NCBI RefSeq assembly: GCF_014697575.1
Contig: NZ_JACJSC010000001.1
Location: 124,001 to 188,000, forward strand
Direction of reading: 5' to 3'
Source: Planktothrix sp. FACHB-1365
Lineage (GTDB): Bacteria; Cyanobacteriota; Cyanobacteriia; Cyanobacteriales; Microcoleaceae
DNA length: 64,000 nt
Both the position numbers and the translations under genes were made by a program. Position 1 is the first letter of the stretch; every line of letters begins with the position of its first letter. Below the pieces are notes generated by a model. That model did no database searches, was not told where the DNA came from, and saw only the letters and a list, made by a program, of their open reading frames with translations. Below, in pieces: positions 10,319 to 20,094 of the stretch.

Positions 10319-10528
10319 CTAACATTTTGAGAGTGCAAACCAAGGGATTTCAGTAATTCTCAACAGTAAATCAGCCGAACTATTAGCAGTATTAGCTAAA
10401 TTGGCAAACTGCTCTATAACACTTCCATAAATCATGGTGGCTTCATCCAAATAATCGGGATAAAATTCTGAGTCTATGAAAGTGATATACTGAGAATTCC
10501 TAGTTTTATATTCAGCAAACGAAACCAA
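10319..10528 (-). pseudogene. Short ORF, possible remnant of a partner gene
   Basis: 69 residues from a TTG, tail-to-tail and 9 bp from the methyltransferase stop. The frame is closed by a TAG just 12 bases before the TTG, and no clear ribosome-binding site is seen. The peptide reads as natural protein (FIDSEFYPDYLDEATMIYGS) but I recognise no family. Restriction endonucleases often lie tail-to-tail with their methylase, so a truncated endonuclease is one reading. An unrelated small protein or chance ORF are the others. Confidence 0.3.
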
Positions 10529-10600
10529 GGGAGAGTTCTCCTAAACAAGATTTGTAAAATATTAACTAATAGTGTTTCTTGATACACCCTAGAAACTGGT

Positions 10601-11389
10601 TTAAGGACGGAATAAATGGGAATGTTCAGGGTTATATAATCCTGATCTTAAGGTTGAAGAATGGGGGGTTTTTGCTAAAGCCGGACTAATCACATAAAGC
10701 GTCGTTCTAATTAAATTTTCTTCTTGGGTTACTTGTGCCATTTTTTCTAAAGGAACCACCCGGATTTTCTCATCTGGCCATCCTAAACGGTAACAAATTG
10801 CAATTGGCATTTCTGGCGGATAATATTTCATTAACTTTTGCTGACTTTCCTCAACATAACGGGCACTTAAATATAAACATAAACTGGCTTTATGAGCCGC
10901 TAAACTTTCCAATTCTTCATCGGCTGGAACCGCAGTTGCTTTGCCACTAACACGGGTTAAAATAATGGTTTGCACTAATTCTGGAACCGTTAATTCGACT
11001 TTTAATTTAGCGGCTGCATCCTGAAACGCACTAATTCCAGGGACAATTTCAAATTCAATTTCTGCTGCATTTAACTGTTGAATTTGTTCATAAATCGCTC
11101 CATATAAACTAGGGTCGCCCGAATGTAACCGCACAACCGACTTTCCTTGACGGACTCGTTCAATCATTAAGGGTAGAATATCTTCTAAGGTTTTATTTGC
11201 CGTTTTAATCAGTTCTGCATCCGCCCGAACCCCCCTTAAAATTTGTGGAGGAACAAGGGAATCTGCAAATAAAATCACATCCGCCGATGCTAATAACTTT
11301 TGAGCTTTTATGGTTAATAACTCAGGATCACCAGGGCCGGCACCGACAATATAAACGGCTGGTTTTAGCACTGTTCTATCCTGCTGCAT
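10601..11389 (-). CDS. cobM: Precorrin-4 C11-methyltransferase
   Basis: 262 residues from the ATG at 11389 (the frame extends to a TTG at 11407). Tetrapyrrole methylase fold: start VYIVGAGPGDPELLTIKA, then ILFADSLVPPQIL, VRLHSGDPSLYGA and the AdoMet loop region near GISAFQDAAAKL. CobM moves a methyl group from S-adenosylmethionine to C11 of the corrin precursor in cobalamin synthesis; the cobalt-early counterpart is CbiF. No other cobalamin gene is adjacent, which fits the scattered cob genes of cyanobacteria. I see no cobalamin riboswitch in the short upstream gap. Confidence 0.93.
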   Translation of the reverse strand: MQQDRTVLKPAVYIVGAGPGDPELLTIKAQKLLASADVILFADSLVPPQILRGVRADAELIKTANKTLEDILPLMIERVRQGKSVVRLHSGDPSLYGAIYEQIQQLNAAEIEFEIVPGISAFQDAAAKLKVELTVPELVQTIILTRVSGKATAVPADEELESLAAHKASLCLYLSARYVEESQQKLMKYYPPEMPIAICYRLGWPDEKIRVVPLEKMAQVTQEENLIRTTLYVISPALAKTPHSSTLRSGLYNPEHSHLFRP

Positions 11390-11488
11390 GAGATTTTGAT
11401 TCCCCAAAATTTATGATTGATTTTTAGTTTTTCCGGATCTCAACTGACCCAGTAAGAAGACAAGAATGGTAGATGCACCCTGGTTGAT

Positions 11489-11516
11489 GCCCTGGCTATC
11501 GAGTCTAGGGCTTTTT
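11489..11516 (+). terminator. Hairpin with T-run, plus orientation, between two minus-strand genes
   Basis: GCCCT (11489-11493) pairs with AGGGC (11507-11511) and is followed by TTTTT. The T-run is on the plus strand although both neighbours (cobM, lgt) run on the minus strand. It could end an antisense transcript or be fortuitous. Confidence 0.3.
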
Positions 11517-11520
11517 CTAT

Positions 11521-12381
11521 TTAAGAATTAGAGGAATGAGATTTCGGCACGACATCCGGTAAGGTTCGCTTCAATCCATATAACCAAATTAAGCCGAATA
11601 ATCCTATGATAATTCCACTTAAACTGACGAATTGAGCAATTTTTAAAGGCCCCAACATTAAACTATCCGTGCGTAACCCTTCAATCCAAATTCGACCTGC
11701 ACTATAGGCACATAAATAAACCAGAAAGATTGTTCCAGGTTTCAGAGGCGGTTTACCTTTTAACCCTCGAAAGAATAAGGTGATTAATAAGGTAAATACC
11801 ATTAAATTCCAGAGGGATTCATACAGAAAAGTGGGGTGAAAATACTCGTAGGATTCAAAGCCAAAAGGACGACGTTCGGGGGGAATATAAAGTTTCCAAG
11901 GTAAATCCGTTGGGTCACCAAAGGCTTCAGAATTAAAAAAGTTACCCCAACGTCCAATGGCTTGACCTAAAATTAACGAAGGTGCAACAATATCGGCTAA
12001 CTGCCAAAAGGGAATTTGTTTGATTTTTGCAAATAATAATGCTGCAATTAAACCCCCTAAAATTGCTCCATGAATGGCAATTCCTCCCTTCCAAATGGCA
12101 ATAATATTAGCGGGATTATTAACATAACTTTCCCACTCAAATGCCACATAATACAATCTCGCACAAGGAATTGCTGCAATCACTAACCAGATTGCTAAAT
12201 CCCCGATGAGTTCAGGATCAATTTGGCGACGGCTGGCTAGATACTGAGACAAGGAAACTCCAATTAAGACAGCAGAGGCAATTAACACGCCATACCACCG
12301 AATTGATAACGGCCCGATTTCAAAGATAATGGGGCCGGGAGAGGTAAATTGAAATGCTAGAAATAAATGATTTGTATCCAT
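11521..12381 (-). CDS. lgt: Prolipoprotein diacylglyceryl transferase
   Basis: 286 residues. Transfers a diacylglyceryl group from phosphatidylglycerol to the lipobox cysteine of prolipoproteins, at the plasma membrane. Family marks are [14 protein letters not shown] near the N-terminus, [13 protein letters not shown], the signature [13 protein letters not shown] and [16 protein letters not shown] near the C-terminus; several hydrophobic helices are evident. Lipoproteins in this window that could use it are the LRR protein and the two solute-binding proteins. It precedes cobM by 131 bp but the functions are unrelated. Confidence 0.96.
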   Translation of the reverse strand: MDTNHLFLAFQFTSPGPIIFEIGPLSIRWYGVLIASAVLIGVSLSQYLASRRQIDPELIGDLAIWLVIAAIPCARLYYVAFEWESYVNNPANIIAIWKGGIAIHGAILGGLIAALLFAKIKQIPFWQLADIVAPSLILGQAIGRWGNFFNSEAFGDPTDLPWKLYIPPERRPFGFESYEYFHPTFLYESLWNLMVFTLLITLFFRGLKGKPPLKPGTIFLVYLCAYSAGRIWIEGLRTDSLMLGPLKIAQFVSLSGIIIGLFGLIWLYGLKRTLPDVVPKSHSSNS

Positions 12382-12652
12382 AATAGCTGATTCTAAGCCA
12401 AGTTATTGTATCATCTTTCGGGGATTACAGATCAGGTCTAATTTTTTTTTGAAAAGAAGGCGGATTAAAATATTAAATAAAATAAATTTTAAGATGTTTT
12501 TAGGGGGAAAAATTAGTACAATAGGATGAAGTGTGCTTTCTGTCAAATTTTAACCTTTTTGATCAGGCTGGATTGCTGATGATTATGGTTTCAGCTTCTG
12601 GTTTTCCCATCAACCCGCCACCGTCAATTGTTTTAATGGTAAACGTCCCCCT

Positions 12653-15289
12653 ATGTCTTCCTCAAATTTACCTCCCCATTCATCGGATTTAGAATTAGGG
12701 TTAGCGGCTTTAAAATCTAAGGATTATCAACAGGCGATCGCTATTTTACAACCGATTGCTCAATCTGAAAACCCCTCTAAATTCAAGGCGCAAGTCGGTT
12801 TAGTAATGGCTTATGAGCGAACAGGAAATACAAAATCAGCCATTACTTTATGTCGAAATTTAACCCAATGTCATCAAGAAAAAATCCAAACTTGGGCAAC
12901 GGATTACTTAAAAAAACTATTAAAACGCAACCCTCCAAAATCGAATAAAACTGAATCTATTGATATCGAAAATTCTAACCCATCTGATGAAAGCCTGCCT
13001 TCAGAATTACCCCCTATTATAGAAACTGGTTTTATTCCTTTAAATCCTAACTTACAACCGACGAAGGCGAAATCTACCCTAGGAAAAGTACCCAAACCTT
13101 CCTCGATATCACCACCTCAAAAATCTCCCAGTGTTCCTGTGCCCCAAGCTCCATCTTTAAACCGAGAAAAAACTAAATCAACCTTTCAAAAACCAATTTC
13201 AAAAATTCCCCCTTCTAGTGTTAATTCTGAACCGGAAATTATTGAATCTTCTCCCGCGCCTGCGGTTCAAGAATGGCAATGGCGACAAGCCGGAAGAGCC
13301 ACGAATTGGAAACAGCTTAAACCTTTACAATCAAGTCCTTTTAAACTTGAACAACTCTTAATTGCTGTGGGTTTAACTTGGTTTATACCGATTGTTTTAG
13401 CATTTATTAATAATACCTTAAATCAAATTTGGATTTGGCAACCTATTTTAAACCCTTGGCAACAATTATCCCGCCAACCTTGGCAAATTATTTTTATTCT
13501 TTTGTTTTTATTTATAGTGGGTTGGATTTGGCAAACTTCCAGATTTTTTGCTGAATTTGTATTAACGATTTTATCGATATTGTGGTTAACGCCTCATTTA
13601 TTAGATAAGTTACTGGAAATTACCAATCAAGCTTTAACTTGGCTACCTTTGTTACAACCAATTCCTTTATTTTATCGTGACCCCACTCAAGGAGTTTATA
13701 TCACTTTATTGATTTTATGGGTATTCTCTCCTTGGTTATGGGATGGACTACTTAAACTCAGCTATGGTTTAAAACCTTTACCCTTAACAATGTTATTTAA
13801 CTATAGCCAAGAAACCAACAAACTTTTAAGGAATTACTGTCAGAAGAAAAAAATTAAATTTCCCGAAGTTAAATTATTACCGATTGATGATCCGATTATT
13901 TTTTCCTATGGAAGTTTCCGACGATTTGCTCGAATTGTTGTTAGTCAAGGATTATTAGACCAATTAACAGAAGAAGAACTAGCTGCTATTTTTGCGCGGG
14001 AAATTGCCTCGATTGGAGAATGGGATTTTGCTGTGATGTCTTTTGCTATAATCATCAGTCAAATTCCCTATTTAATTTATTGGTATTTAGCAGAATTTAG
14101 CGAAAAATTACCGCAATTAAATCTTCCCTATCCTAGGATTATTCAAAAAATAATAGAGCAAATCCTCAATGCGATCGCTACTTTTATTTGTCCTCTCTGC
14201 TATGGTTTATACAAACTTTTAAGATTCCCCTCCTTGTATTTATCCCGTCGTCGAGTTTATTATAGCGATCGCATCGCTTGTAACCTCACCGGAAATCCTA
14301 ACGCTTTAACTCGCGCTTTATTAAAAATTACCATAAAATTATCTCAAACCATTCAAAACCAAGGAAAAACCGATTTTATTCTCGAAGCCTTTGATCGATT
14401 AACTCCCCTGAGTTATCAACAAGCTTTAACCTGGGGGAGTGTCACCCCTTACACCTCTCCCGACTCTTTATTTCAATGGGATTTAACCAATTCCTATACC
14501 TTTTGGCTAACCTTAAATCAATCCCATCCTCTCATCGGAGAACGATTAAAAATTCTAAGTTTTTATGCAGCTTATTGGAAATTAGAGCCGGAATTTGATC
14601 TTTCCCATCTCAACCCTCCAAAACCGCAAAAATTCGATCTTAATAATTCCCCTTTATTATTACAAGGCGCACCGTTTTTTGGGATTCCCGCAGGAATGGC
14701 AATTGGCGGAACTCTTTGGTTAATGGGGGGACTCTGTTCAATGTTAGGGCTGTGGCAATTAGAATGGCTATGGGGAGACTATTGGATTATGGCAGGTTCT
14801 ATTCCAATTGGCTGTAGTTTAGGAATTTTTATTCGGACTAATCCCTTTTTTCCTGAGATTAAATCCTCTAATATTTTAAATCAACCCCACTTATCAGATT
14901 TAGTCATTAAACCTAATGCCATTCCCCTCGATAGTCAACCAATTTGTTTAACAGGTCAACTTCTGGGTCGCACCAGTTTAAAGAATACCTTTGCTCAAGA
15001 TTTAATCCTACAAACGTCAACCGGAATGGTCAAACTGCATTATCTTCCCCAATGGACTCCCCTGAGCAATTTTTGGCCGAGAATCATTCAACCCCAGGAG
15101 TTAATCACCCAAACCCTTAAAGTAACGGGATGGTGGCGACGAGGGGCGACGCCTTGGATAGATGTAGACACCCTAGAAACCTCCGATCATCGAACTGTCT
15201 TACAAGGCGGACATCCCTTGTGGTCTACAATTTTAGCCTTGGGTTTTACCCTCTGGGGGGCTTATCTGGTTTCTCAAGGGGGATGGTGA
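12653..15289 (+). CDS. TPR/M48-like multi-pass membrane protein, predicted catalytically dead
   Basis: 878 residues. Residues ~12-95 contain TPR-like helices (LGLAALKSKDYQQAIAILQP). A Pro/Ser-rich linker runs to ~210, then several membrane segments (~235-375), an M48/HtpX-like peptidase domain (~385-600), more membrane segments and a C-terminal soluble part. The domain has the usual lead-in VVSQGLLDQLTEEELAAI, but where the family has HExxH it reads R449-E-I-A-S453, and the third ligand position in RRRVYYSDR carries V535 instead of Glu. All three zinc ligands are therefore replaced. A scaffold or pseudoprotease role is likely, but function is unknown. No clear ribosome-binding site precedes the ATG. 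Confidence 0.8.
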   Translation: MSSSNLPPHSSDLELGLAALKSKDYQQAIAILQPIAQSENPSKFKAQVGLVMAYERTGNTKSAITLCRNLTQCHQEKIQTWATDYLKKLLKRNPPKSNKTESIDIENSNPSDESLPSELPPIIETGFIPLNPNLQPTKAKSTLGKVPKPSSISPPQKSPSVPVPQAPSLNREKTKSTFQKPISKIPPSSVNSEPEIIESSPAPAVQEWQWRQAGRATNWKQLKPLQSSPFKLEQLLIAVGLTWFIPIVLAFINNTLNQIWIWQPILNPWQQLSRQPWQIIFILLFLFIVGWIWQTSRFFAEFVLTILSILWLTPHLLDKLLEITNQALTWLPLLQPIPLFYRDPTQGVYITLLILWVFSPWLWDGLLKLSYGLKPLPLTMLFNYSQETNKLLRNYCQKKKIKFPEVKLLPIDDPIIFSYGSFRRFARIVVSQGLLDQLTEEELAAIFAREIASIGEWDFAVMSFAIIISQIPYLIYWYLAEFSEKLPQLNLPYPRIIQKIIEQILNAIATFICPLCYGLYKLLRFPSLYLSRRRVYYSDRIACNLTGNPNALTRALLKITIKLSQTIQNQGKTDFILEAFDRLTPLSYQQALTWGSVTPYTSPDSLFQWDLTNSYTFWLTLNQSHPLIGERLKILSFYAAYWKLEPEFDLSHLNPPKPQKFDLNNSPLLLQGAPFFGIPAGMAIGGTLWLMGGLCSMLGLWQLEWLWGDYWIMAGSIPIGCSLGIFIRTNPFFPEIKSSNILNQPHLSDLVIKPNAIPLDSQPICLTGQLLGRTSLKNTFAQDLILQTSTGMVKLHYLPQWTPLSNFWPRIIQPQELITQTLKVTGWWRRGATPWIDVDTLETSDHRTVLQGGHPLWSTILALGFTLWGAYLVSQGGW

Positions 15290-15982
15290 AGGAAATTCAC
15301 AAGAAAAATATTGCTTTTTTGCTGGATCAATGTTACATTAATTAACTTCACATTAAGCCTAACGTTACCCCTTTTGGGATAGAGTCAATTTGATCACGCC
15401 GTTGAGACAATTCACAAATTTTGCACAATCAAATGCAAAAATTTTGGTAAAACCCTAGAACTGTGTTCAAGGCTGTGCTATCTTAGAGATTGGCTCATAA
15501 CGATCCGGTACTGGAATACCCATAGCAAAGGTTCTAGGTTCCATTCAATAGCCTGATTCATCCGAGGCGAAACAGCAACTTAAAAGAAATGACAAATTTT
15601 TTGTTGAATGCTGTACTCAAAAATTGGCACTCCAAAGGCAGGAAGTTAACATCCAGTGAGTTGACTTTATATGGTCTTAGCTATAGGAAGTTCAATGTAT
15701 TTTTGAACACAGGAATAACAAAACGCTATAGCATCAAGTTTTGACAGATGGGAAAAAGTTTACAAGACAACCGAGCAAACCAACATTCTCTGCATGATGA
15801 ATTATATATGGAGGGAATGGCAGGATTTTATCTTGAAACCGAGATGAAGTGGGTTGTTGAGTTCAATTTAAGAAACCAAAGTGCTAATTGCCTTGGGGTT
15901 AATCCTCAATTTGTGTGTTTAAACCGCACAAGTTGGGGATAATTTCGCCTATTCATTTTTCATTAATTTGGAGGTACTACTC
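15290..15982 (+). other. Long non-coding region / probable leader of the RNA-binding protein gene
   Basis: About 690 bp with no convincing gene. A 64-codon ORF at 15748-15942 has no ribosome-binding site or recognisable product and I do not call it. Cyanobacterial rbp genes are cold-regulated and can have long regulatory leaders, so a long 5' UTR or a small RNA is plausible. The ribosome-binding site GGAGG (15970-15974) sits before the ATG at 15983. Confidence 0.5.
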
Positions 15983-16528
15983 ATGTCCGTTCGTCTTTAT
16001 GTTGGTAATCTTCCCAAAGAACTTGAACGCAAAGAATTACAAGAAGTCTTTGTGGAAGAAGGAGATACCGTTTCTGCTAAAGTGATAACCGATCGCAAAA
16101 CGGGTAAATGTCGGGGATTTGGGTTCGTAACCGTACAAACCGATGAAATCGCCGATCAAATTGTTGAAAAATATAACGGGGTCATGTTTAGAGAAAATGC
16201 CTTAAAAATAGAAAAGGCATTACCTCGTAAAAAAGGAAAAGGGGAAGGGGTAGGCGGTAGCGAAAATGGTGGGGAAGAACAACCCCAACAACAGCAACAA
16301 GCTCCTGTTCAACAACCGGTTAAAGCAGGGAATACACCCAAAAGTGGTGGAAGCAGTGGCAGTGGCGGTGGCGGTAAAAACCGGAATAAAAAATCCAAAC
16401 ATTCCTCCGGTGGTTATAATTCTACTCCCAAAACCGGGGGTGATGAAGGTTTCCAACCCGATCCCCGTTGGGCTAATGAGTTAGAAAAACTAAAACAAAT
16501 GTTAGCTGCCCAAGCTGCAAATCCTTAA
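15983..16528 (+). CDS. RRM-type RNA-binding protein (Rbp)
   Basis: 181 residues. One RRM at residues ~1-80 with RNP-2 (RLYVGNL) and RNP-1 (KCRGFGFVTV) intact, followed by a low-complexity tail rich in Gln (residues ~95-110), Gly/Ser and Lys, and ending EKLKQMLAAQAANP. These cyanobacterial proteins bind single-stranded RNA, and some are induced by cold. The start is the ATG at 15983 preceded by GGAGG at 9 bp spacing; an upstream frame opening at 15968 is not needed. The tail is longer than in the short glycine-rich Rbp proteins of Anabaena, which run to about 100 residues. Single gene with its own terminator. Confidence 0.93.
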   Translation: MSVRLYVGNLPKELERKELQEVFVEEGDTVSAKVITDRKTGKCRGFGFVTVQTDEIADQIVEKYNGVMFRENALKIEKALPRKKGKGEGVGGSENGGEEQPQQQQQAPVQQPVKAGNTPKSGGSSGSGGGGKNRNKKSKHSSGGYNSTPKTGGDEGFQPDPRWANELEKLKQMLAAQAANP

Positions 16529-16556
16529 TTTTATAGGGCTTTGTTTTAATAAAAAT

Positions 16557-16593
16557 AAACCCCCCTGAATCAATAACAATGTTGGGGGGTTTT
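16557..16593 (+). terminator. Intrinsic terminator of the RNA-binding protein gene
   Basis: AAACCCCCC (16557-16565) pairs with GGGGGGTTT (16584-16592) around an 18-base loop, and the T-run continues to 16593. It begins 28 bp after the stop codon. Confidence 0.85.
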
Positions 16594-16714
16594 CTCATAA
16601 AATATTGGACTTATCCCCCAAGCTTCTATAACAGTCAAAACACTCAGTTAGGACATCAATAAAACCATCAAACTAGAATAACAGGAGACTTTCTTTGCGG
16701 TTTCCTATTCCCTT

Positions 16715-17641
16715 CTATAACACTTTTGCCCTTAATAATGCCACAGGTAATGCCATCATTTTTCGCCATTTGGGAACATAAGCCCGCTTGCTAAAAACAT
16801 CATATTCATTGCGTTCAATTTCATCTAAAATTTGCCGATAAAGCACTAACGCAGTCCAAACCGGCCAGCGAATCTCCTCACTTAAAACACTAATTCCTTT
16901 TTCCGCTTCCGCATAGAATTTTCGCGCCCTTTGAATTTCAAAGCGCATTAATTCCTGCCAACGATCATCAACAATTCCCTTAAATAAATCCTCTTCTGTA
17001 TAATTAAATAAGGCTAAATCATCTAAGGGTAAATAAATCCGTCCTCGTCGCGCATCTTCCCCCACATCCCGCAGAATATTGGTGAGTTGGTTGGCAATTC
17101 CTAATGCGATCGCTTCTTGATTGGGAATTATAATTTCTGGGTTAGGATTCCAAGGGGTAATCACCGGAGGAGCAACACCCATCACCGCCGTTGACATTAA
17201 CCCCACTGTTCCTGCGACCCGATAACAATACAATTCCAACTCCTCAAAAGTTTGATATCGGTTGCGGTATAAATCCATGCGTTGACCCGCAATCATATCT
17301 CGAAAGGGTTGAATATCCAGAGGGAAACGACCCAGGGTATCCACCATTGCCACATCTACATCATCCCTCGGATGCCCTGCAAATAAAGCTTCCAGGTGTT
17401 CTTCCCAACGATCTAACGTTTCCTCCGTTGTTGTTGCTGCCATTGGCCCATCGACCAACTCATCAGTCCGACGGCACCAAACATAGATCGCCCAGATCGC
17501 CCGACGCTTGGCTTCTGGCATCAATTGAGTGCCTAAATAAAATGTCTTGGCATACTCCGCAGTAACCTGACGGCAGAGTTCATAGGAGTCTTCCAGTGAT
17601 GCCAGAGTTCTCATGCACGGAGATTTAGAAAGTTGTAGCAT
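16715..17641 (-). CDS. crtB: Phytoene synthase
   Basis: 308 residues. Condenses two geranylgeranyl diphosphates into 15-cis-phytoene, the first committed carotenoid step. Signature features are the first aspartate-rich motif in [14 protein letters not shown] and the second in [19 protein letters not shown], plus [13 protein letters not shown] near the N-terminus. It lies 30 bp after phytoene desaturase in the same direction, the conserved cyanobacterial crtP-crtB operon. Length and both diphosphate-binding motifs are normal. Confidence 0.97.
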   Translation of the reverse strand: MLQLSKSPCMRTLASLEDSYELCRQVTAEYAKTFYLGTQLMPEAKRRAIWAIYVWCRRTDELVDGPMAATTTEETLDRWEEHLEALFAGHPRDDVDVAMVDTLGRFPLDIQPFRDMIAGQRMDLYRNRYQTFEELELYCYRVAGTVGLMSTAVMGVAPPVITPWNPNPEIIIPNQEAIALGIANQLTNILRDVGEDARRGRIYLPLDDLALFNYTEEDLFKGIVDDRWQELMRFEIQRARKFYAEAEKGISVLSEEIRWPVWTALVLYRQILDEIERNEYDVFSKRAYVPKWRKMMALPVALLRAKVL

Positions 17642-17671
17642 TCGTTGTTCTGCTGACCGACGATGGATGGG

Positions 17672-19147
<1,476 letters not shown>

Positions 19148-19227
19148 TTATACGTTACATCTCGTTACATTTAAAGCCAACCGGGTCAAAAATTCTGGGG
19201 TGGGGGTTGAGGTTATAAGAGATTTCA

Positions 19228-19247
19228 GGGTGAGGCGCGCCTCACCC
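19228..19247. repeat. REP-like perfect 20-bp palindrome, copy 1
   Basis: GGGTGAGGCGCGCCTCACCC, perfectly self-complementary, followed by CTACG. It lies 30 bp beyond the 3' end of the RAYT gene. Confidence 0.9.
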
Positions 19248-19277
19248 CTACGGGTTGGGTTCAAGGATGAGCCTTAA

Positions 19278-19916
19278 TTAAAAGGGTAGATCAATCAGTA
19301 ATTCAGGTTTAATGGGATTTAAAGGGGGATGTTCTGGATCGTCATCCCAACGGGCAGGATTTTCAACGATATATTTTATAATATGATTTAAAGCCCTTTC
19401 ATCTCGGATAATTTCTTCATAATAATCTCGTTGCCAAATTAATCCTTGACCGGAATTATTACAAATTTTATTAATCAATTTAGAAACAGAAGATTTATAC
19501 CAACCCACAACAGCACCCAAGGATTTTGGGGCAGCACCATGAGGTTGTTGTGTTGATTTTGCTGAGATTTCTAGTTGTGATAATGATGTCCGGTGTAGGG
19601 GCGAGGCGCGCCTCACCCCTACGGGGAATGGAGGATCTGAAAGGATTTCATGAAAGATTAAAATGCCATGAATATGATTAGGCATGATGACAAAATAATC
19701 TAATTCAACATGAGGAAATGTTTCAGGAATTTGTTGCCAAATATTGAAGGCGATCGCACCTAAAGAATTAAATCGCATTTCACCTTGAACAATATCTCCA
19801 AACAAACATTGTTTTTCTTTTGTACAAATTGTAATAAAATATCCCCCAGGCTGAGTATAATTGTATCCTTTTAAACGAATAGAACGACGATGATGAATGT
19901 TTGGATTGTAGGGCAT
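19278..19916 (-). CDS. REP-associated tyrosine transposase (RAYT)
   Basis: 212 residues of the Y1/HUH single-strand transposase superfamily. The HUH motif is in FVIMPNHIHGILIF and the nucleophilic tyrosine lies in VVGWYKSSVSKL. The N-terminal signature RRSIRLKGYNYTQPGGYFIT is typical of RAYTs. RAYTs are domesticated, single-copy relatives of IS200 TnpA that process REP palindromes. Three GC-rich palindromes occur at 19228, 19595 and 20037, before, inside and after the gene. The internal one is translated as VRRASPL in a linker (about residues 99-107) between the HUH and Tyr regions. Domain order and catalytic residues look intact. Confidence 0.9.
   Translation of the reverse strand: MPYNPNIHHRRSIRLKGYNYTQPGGYFITICTKEKQCLFGDIVQGEMRFNSLGAIAFNIWQQIPETFPHVELDYFVIMPNHIHGILIFHEILSDPPFPVGVRRASPLHRTSLSQLEISAKSTQQPHGAAPKSLGAVVGWYKSSVSKLINKICNNSGQGLIWQRDYYEEIIRDERALNHIIKYIVENPARWDDDPEHPPLNPIKPELLIDLPF
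19595..19622. repeat. REP-like palindrome inside the RAYT gene, copy 2
   Basis: A 28-bp inverted repeat beginning GTAGGGGCGAGGCG, with one mismatched pair. The right arm CGCCTCACCCCTAC is the same as in the other two copies. It lies in frame within the transposase coding sequence. Confidence 0.9.
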
Positions 19917-20036
19917 ATTAGTTTAATAAAATCACTTAGAGTAAACATCCAAATTCTACATTTTTAGTGCGATGATAGCAATCCTAAATTAATTTTAGAA
20001 ACGATCATTAAGATATGAATCTAAATTCCTGTGTCA

Positions 20037-20056
20037 GGGTGAGGCGCGCCTCACCC
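20037..20056. repeat. REP-like perfect 20-bp palindrome, copy 3
   Basis: Same 20 bases as copy 1 and followed by CTACG. It lies between the RAYT start and the 3' end of the NACHT gene. Confidence 0.9.
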
Positions 20057-20094
20057 CTACGATAAAATGGATTTATGATTAGGCTTTCTATAGC

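Noticed and set aside
10601-11520. Cobalamin riboswitch before cobM
   Set aside because: The upstream gap is about 130 bp and no B12-box-like sequence was seen.
15748-15942. 64-codon ORF before the RNA-binding protein gene
   Set aside because: No ribosome-binding site, no family resemblance, and it lies in a probable leader region.
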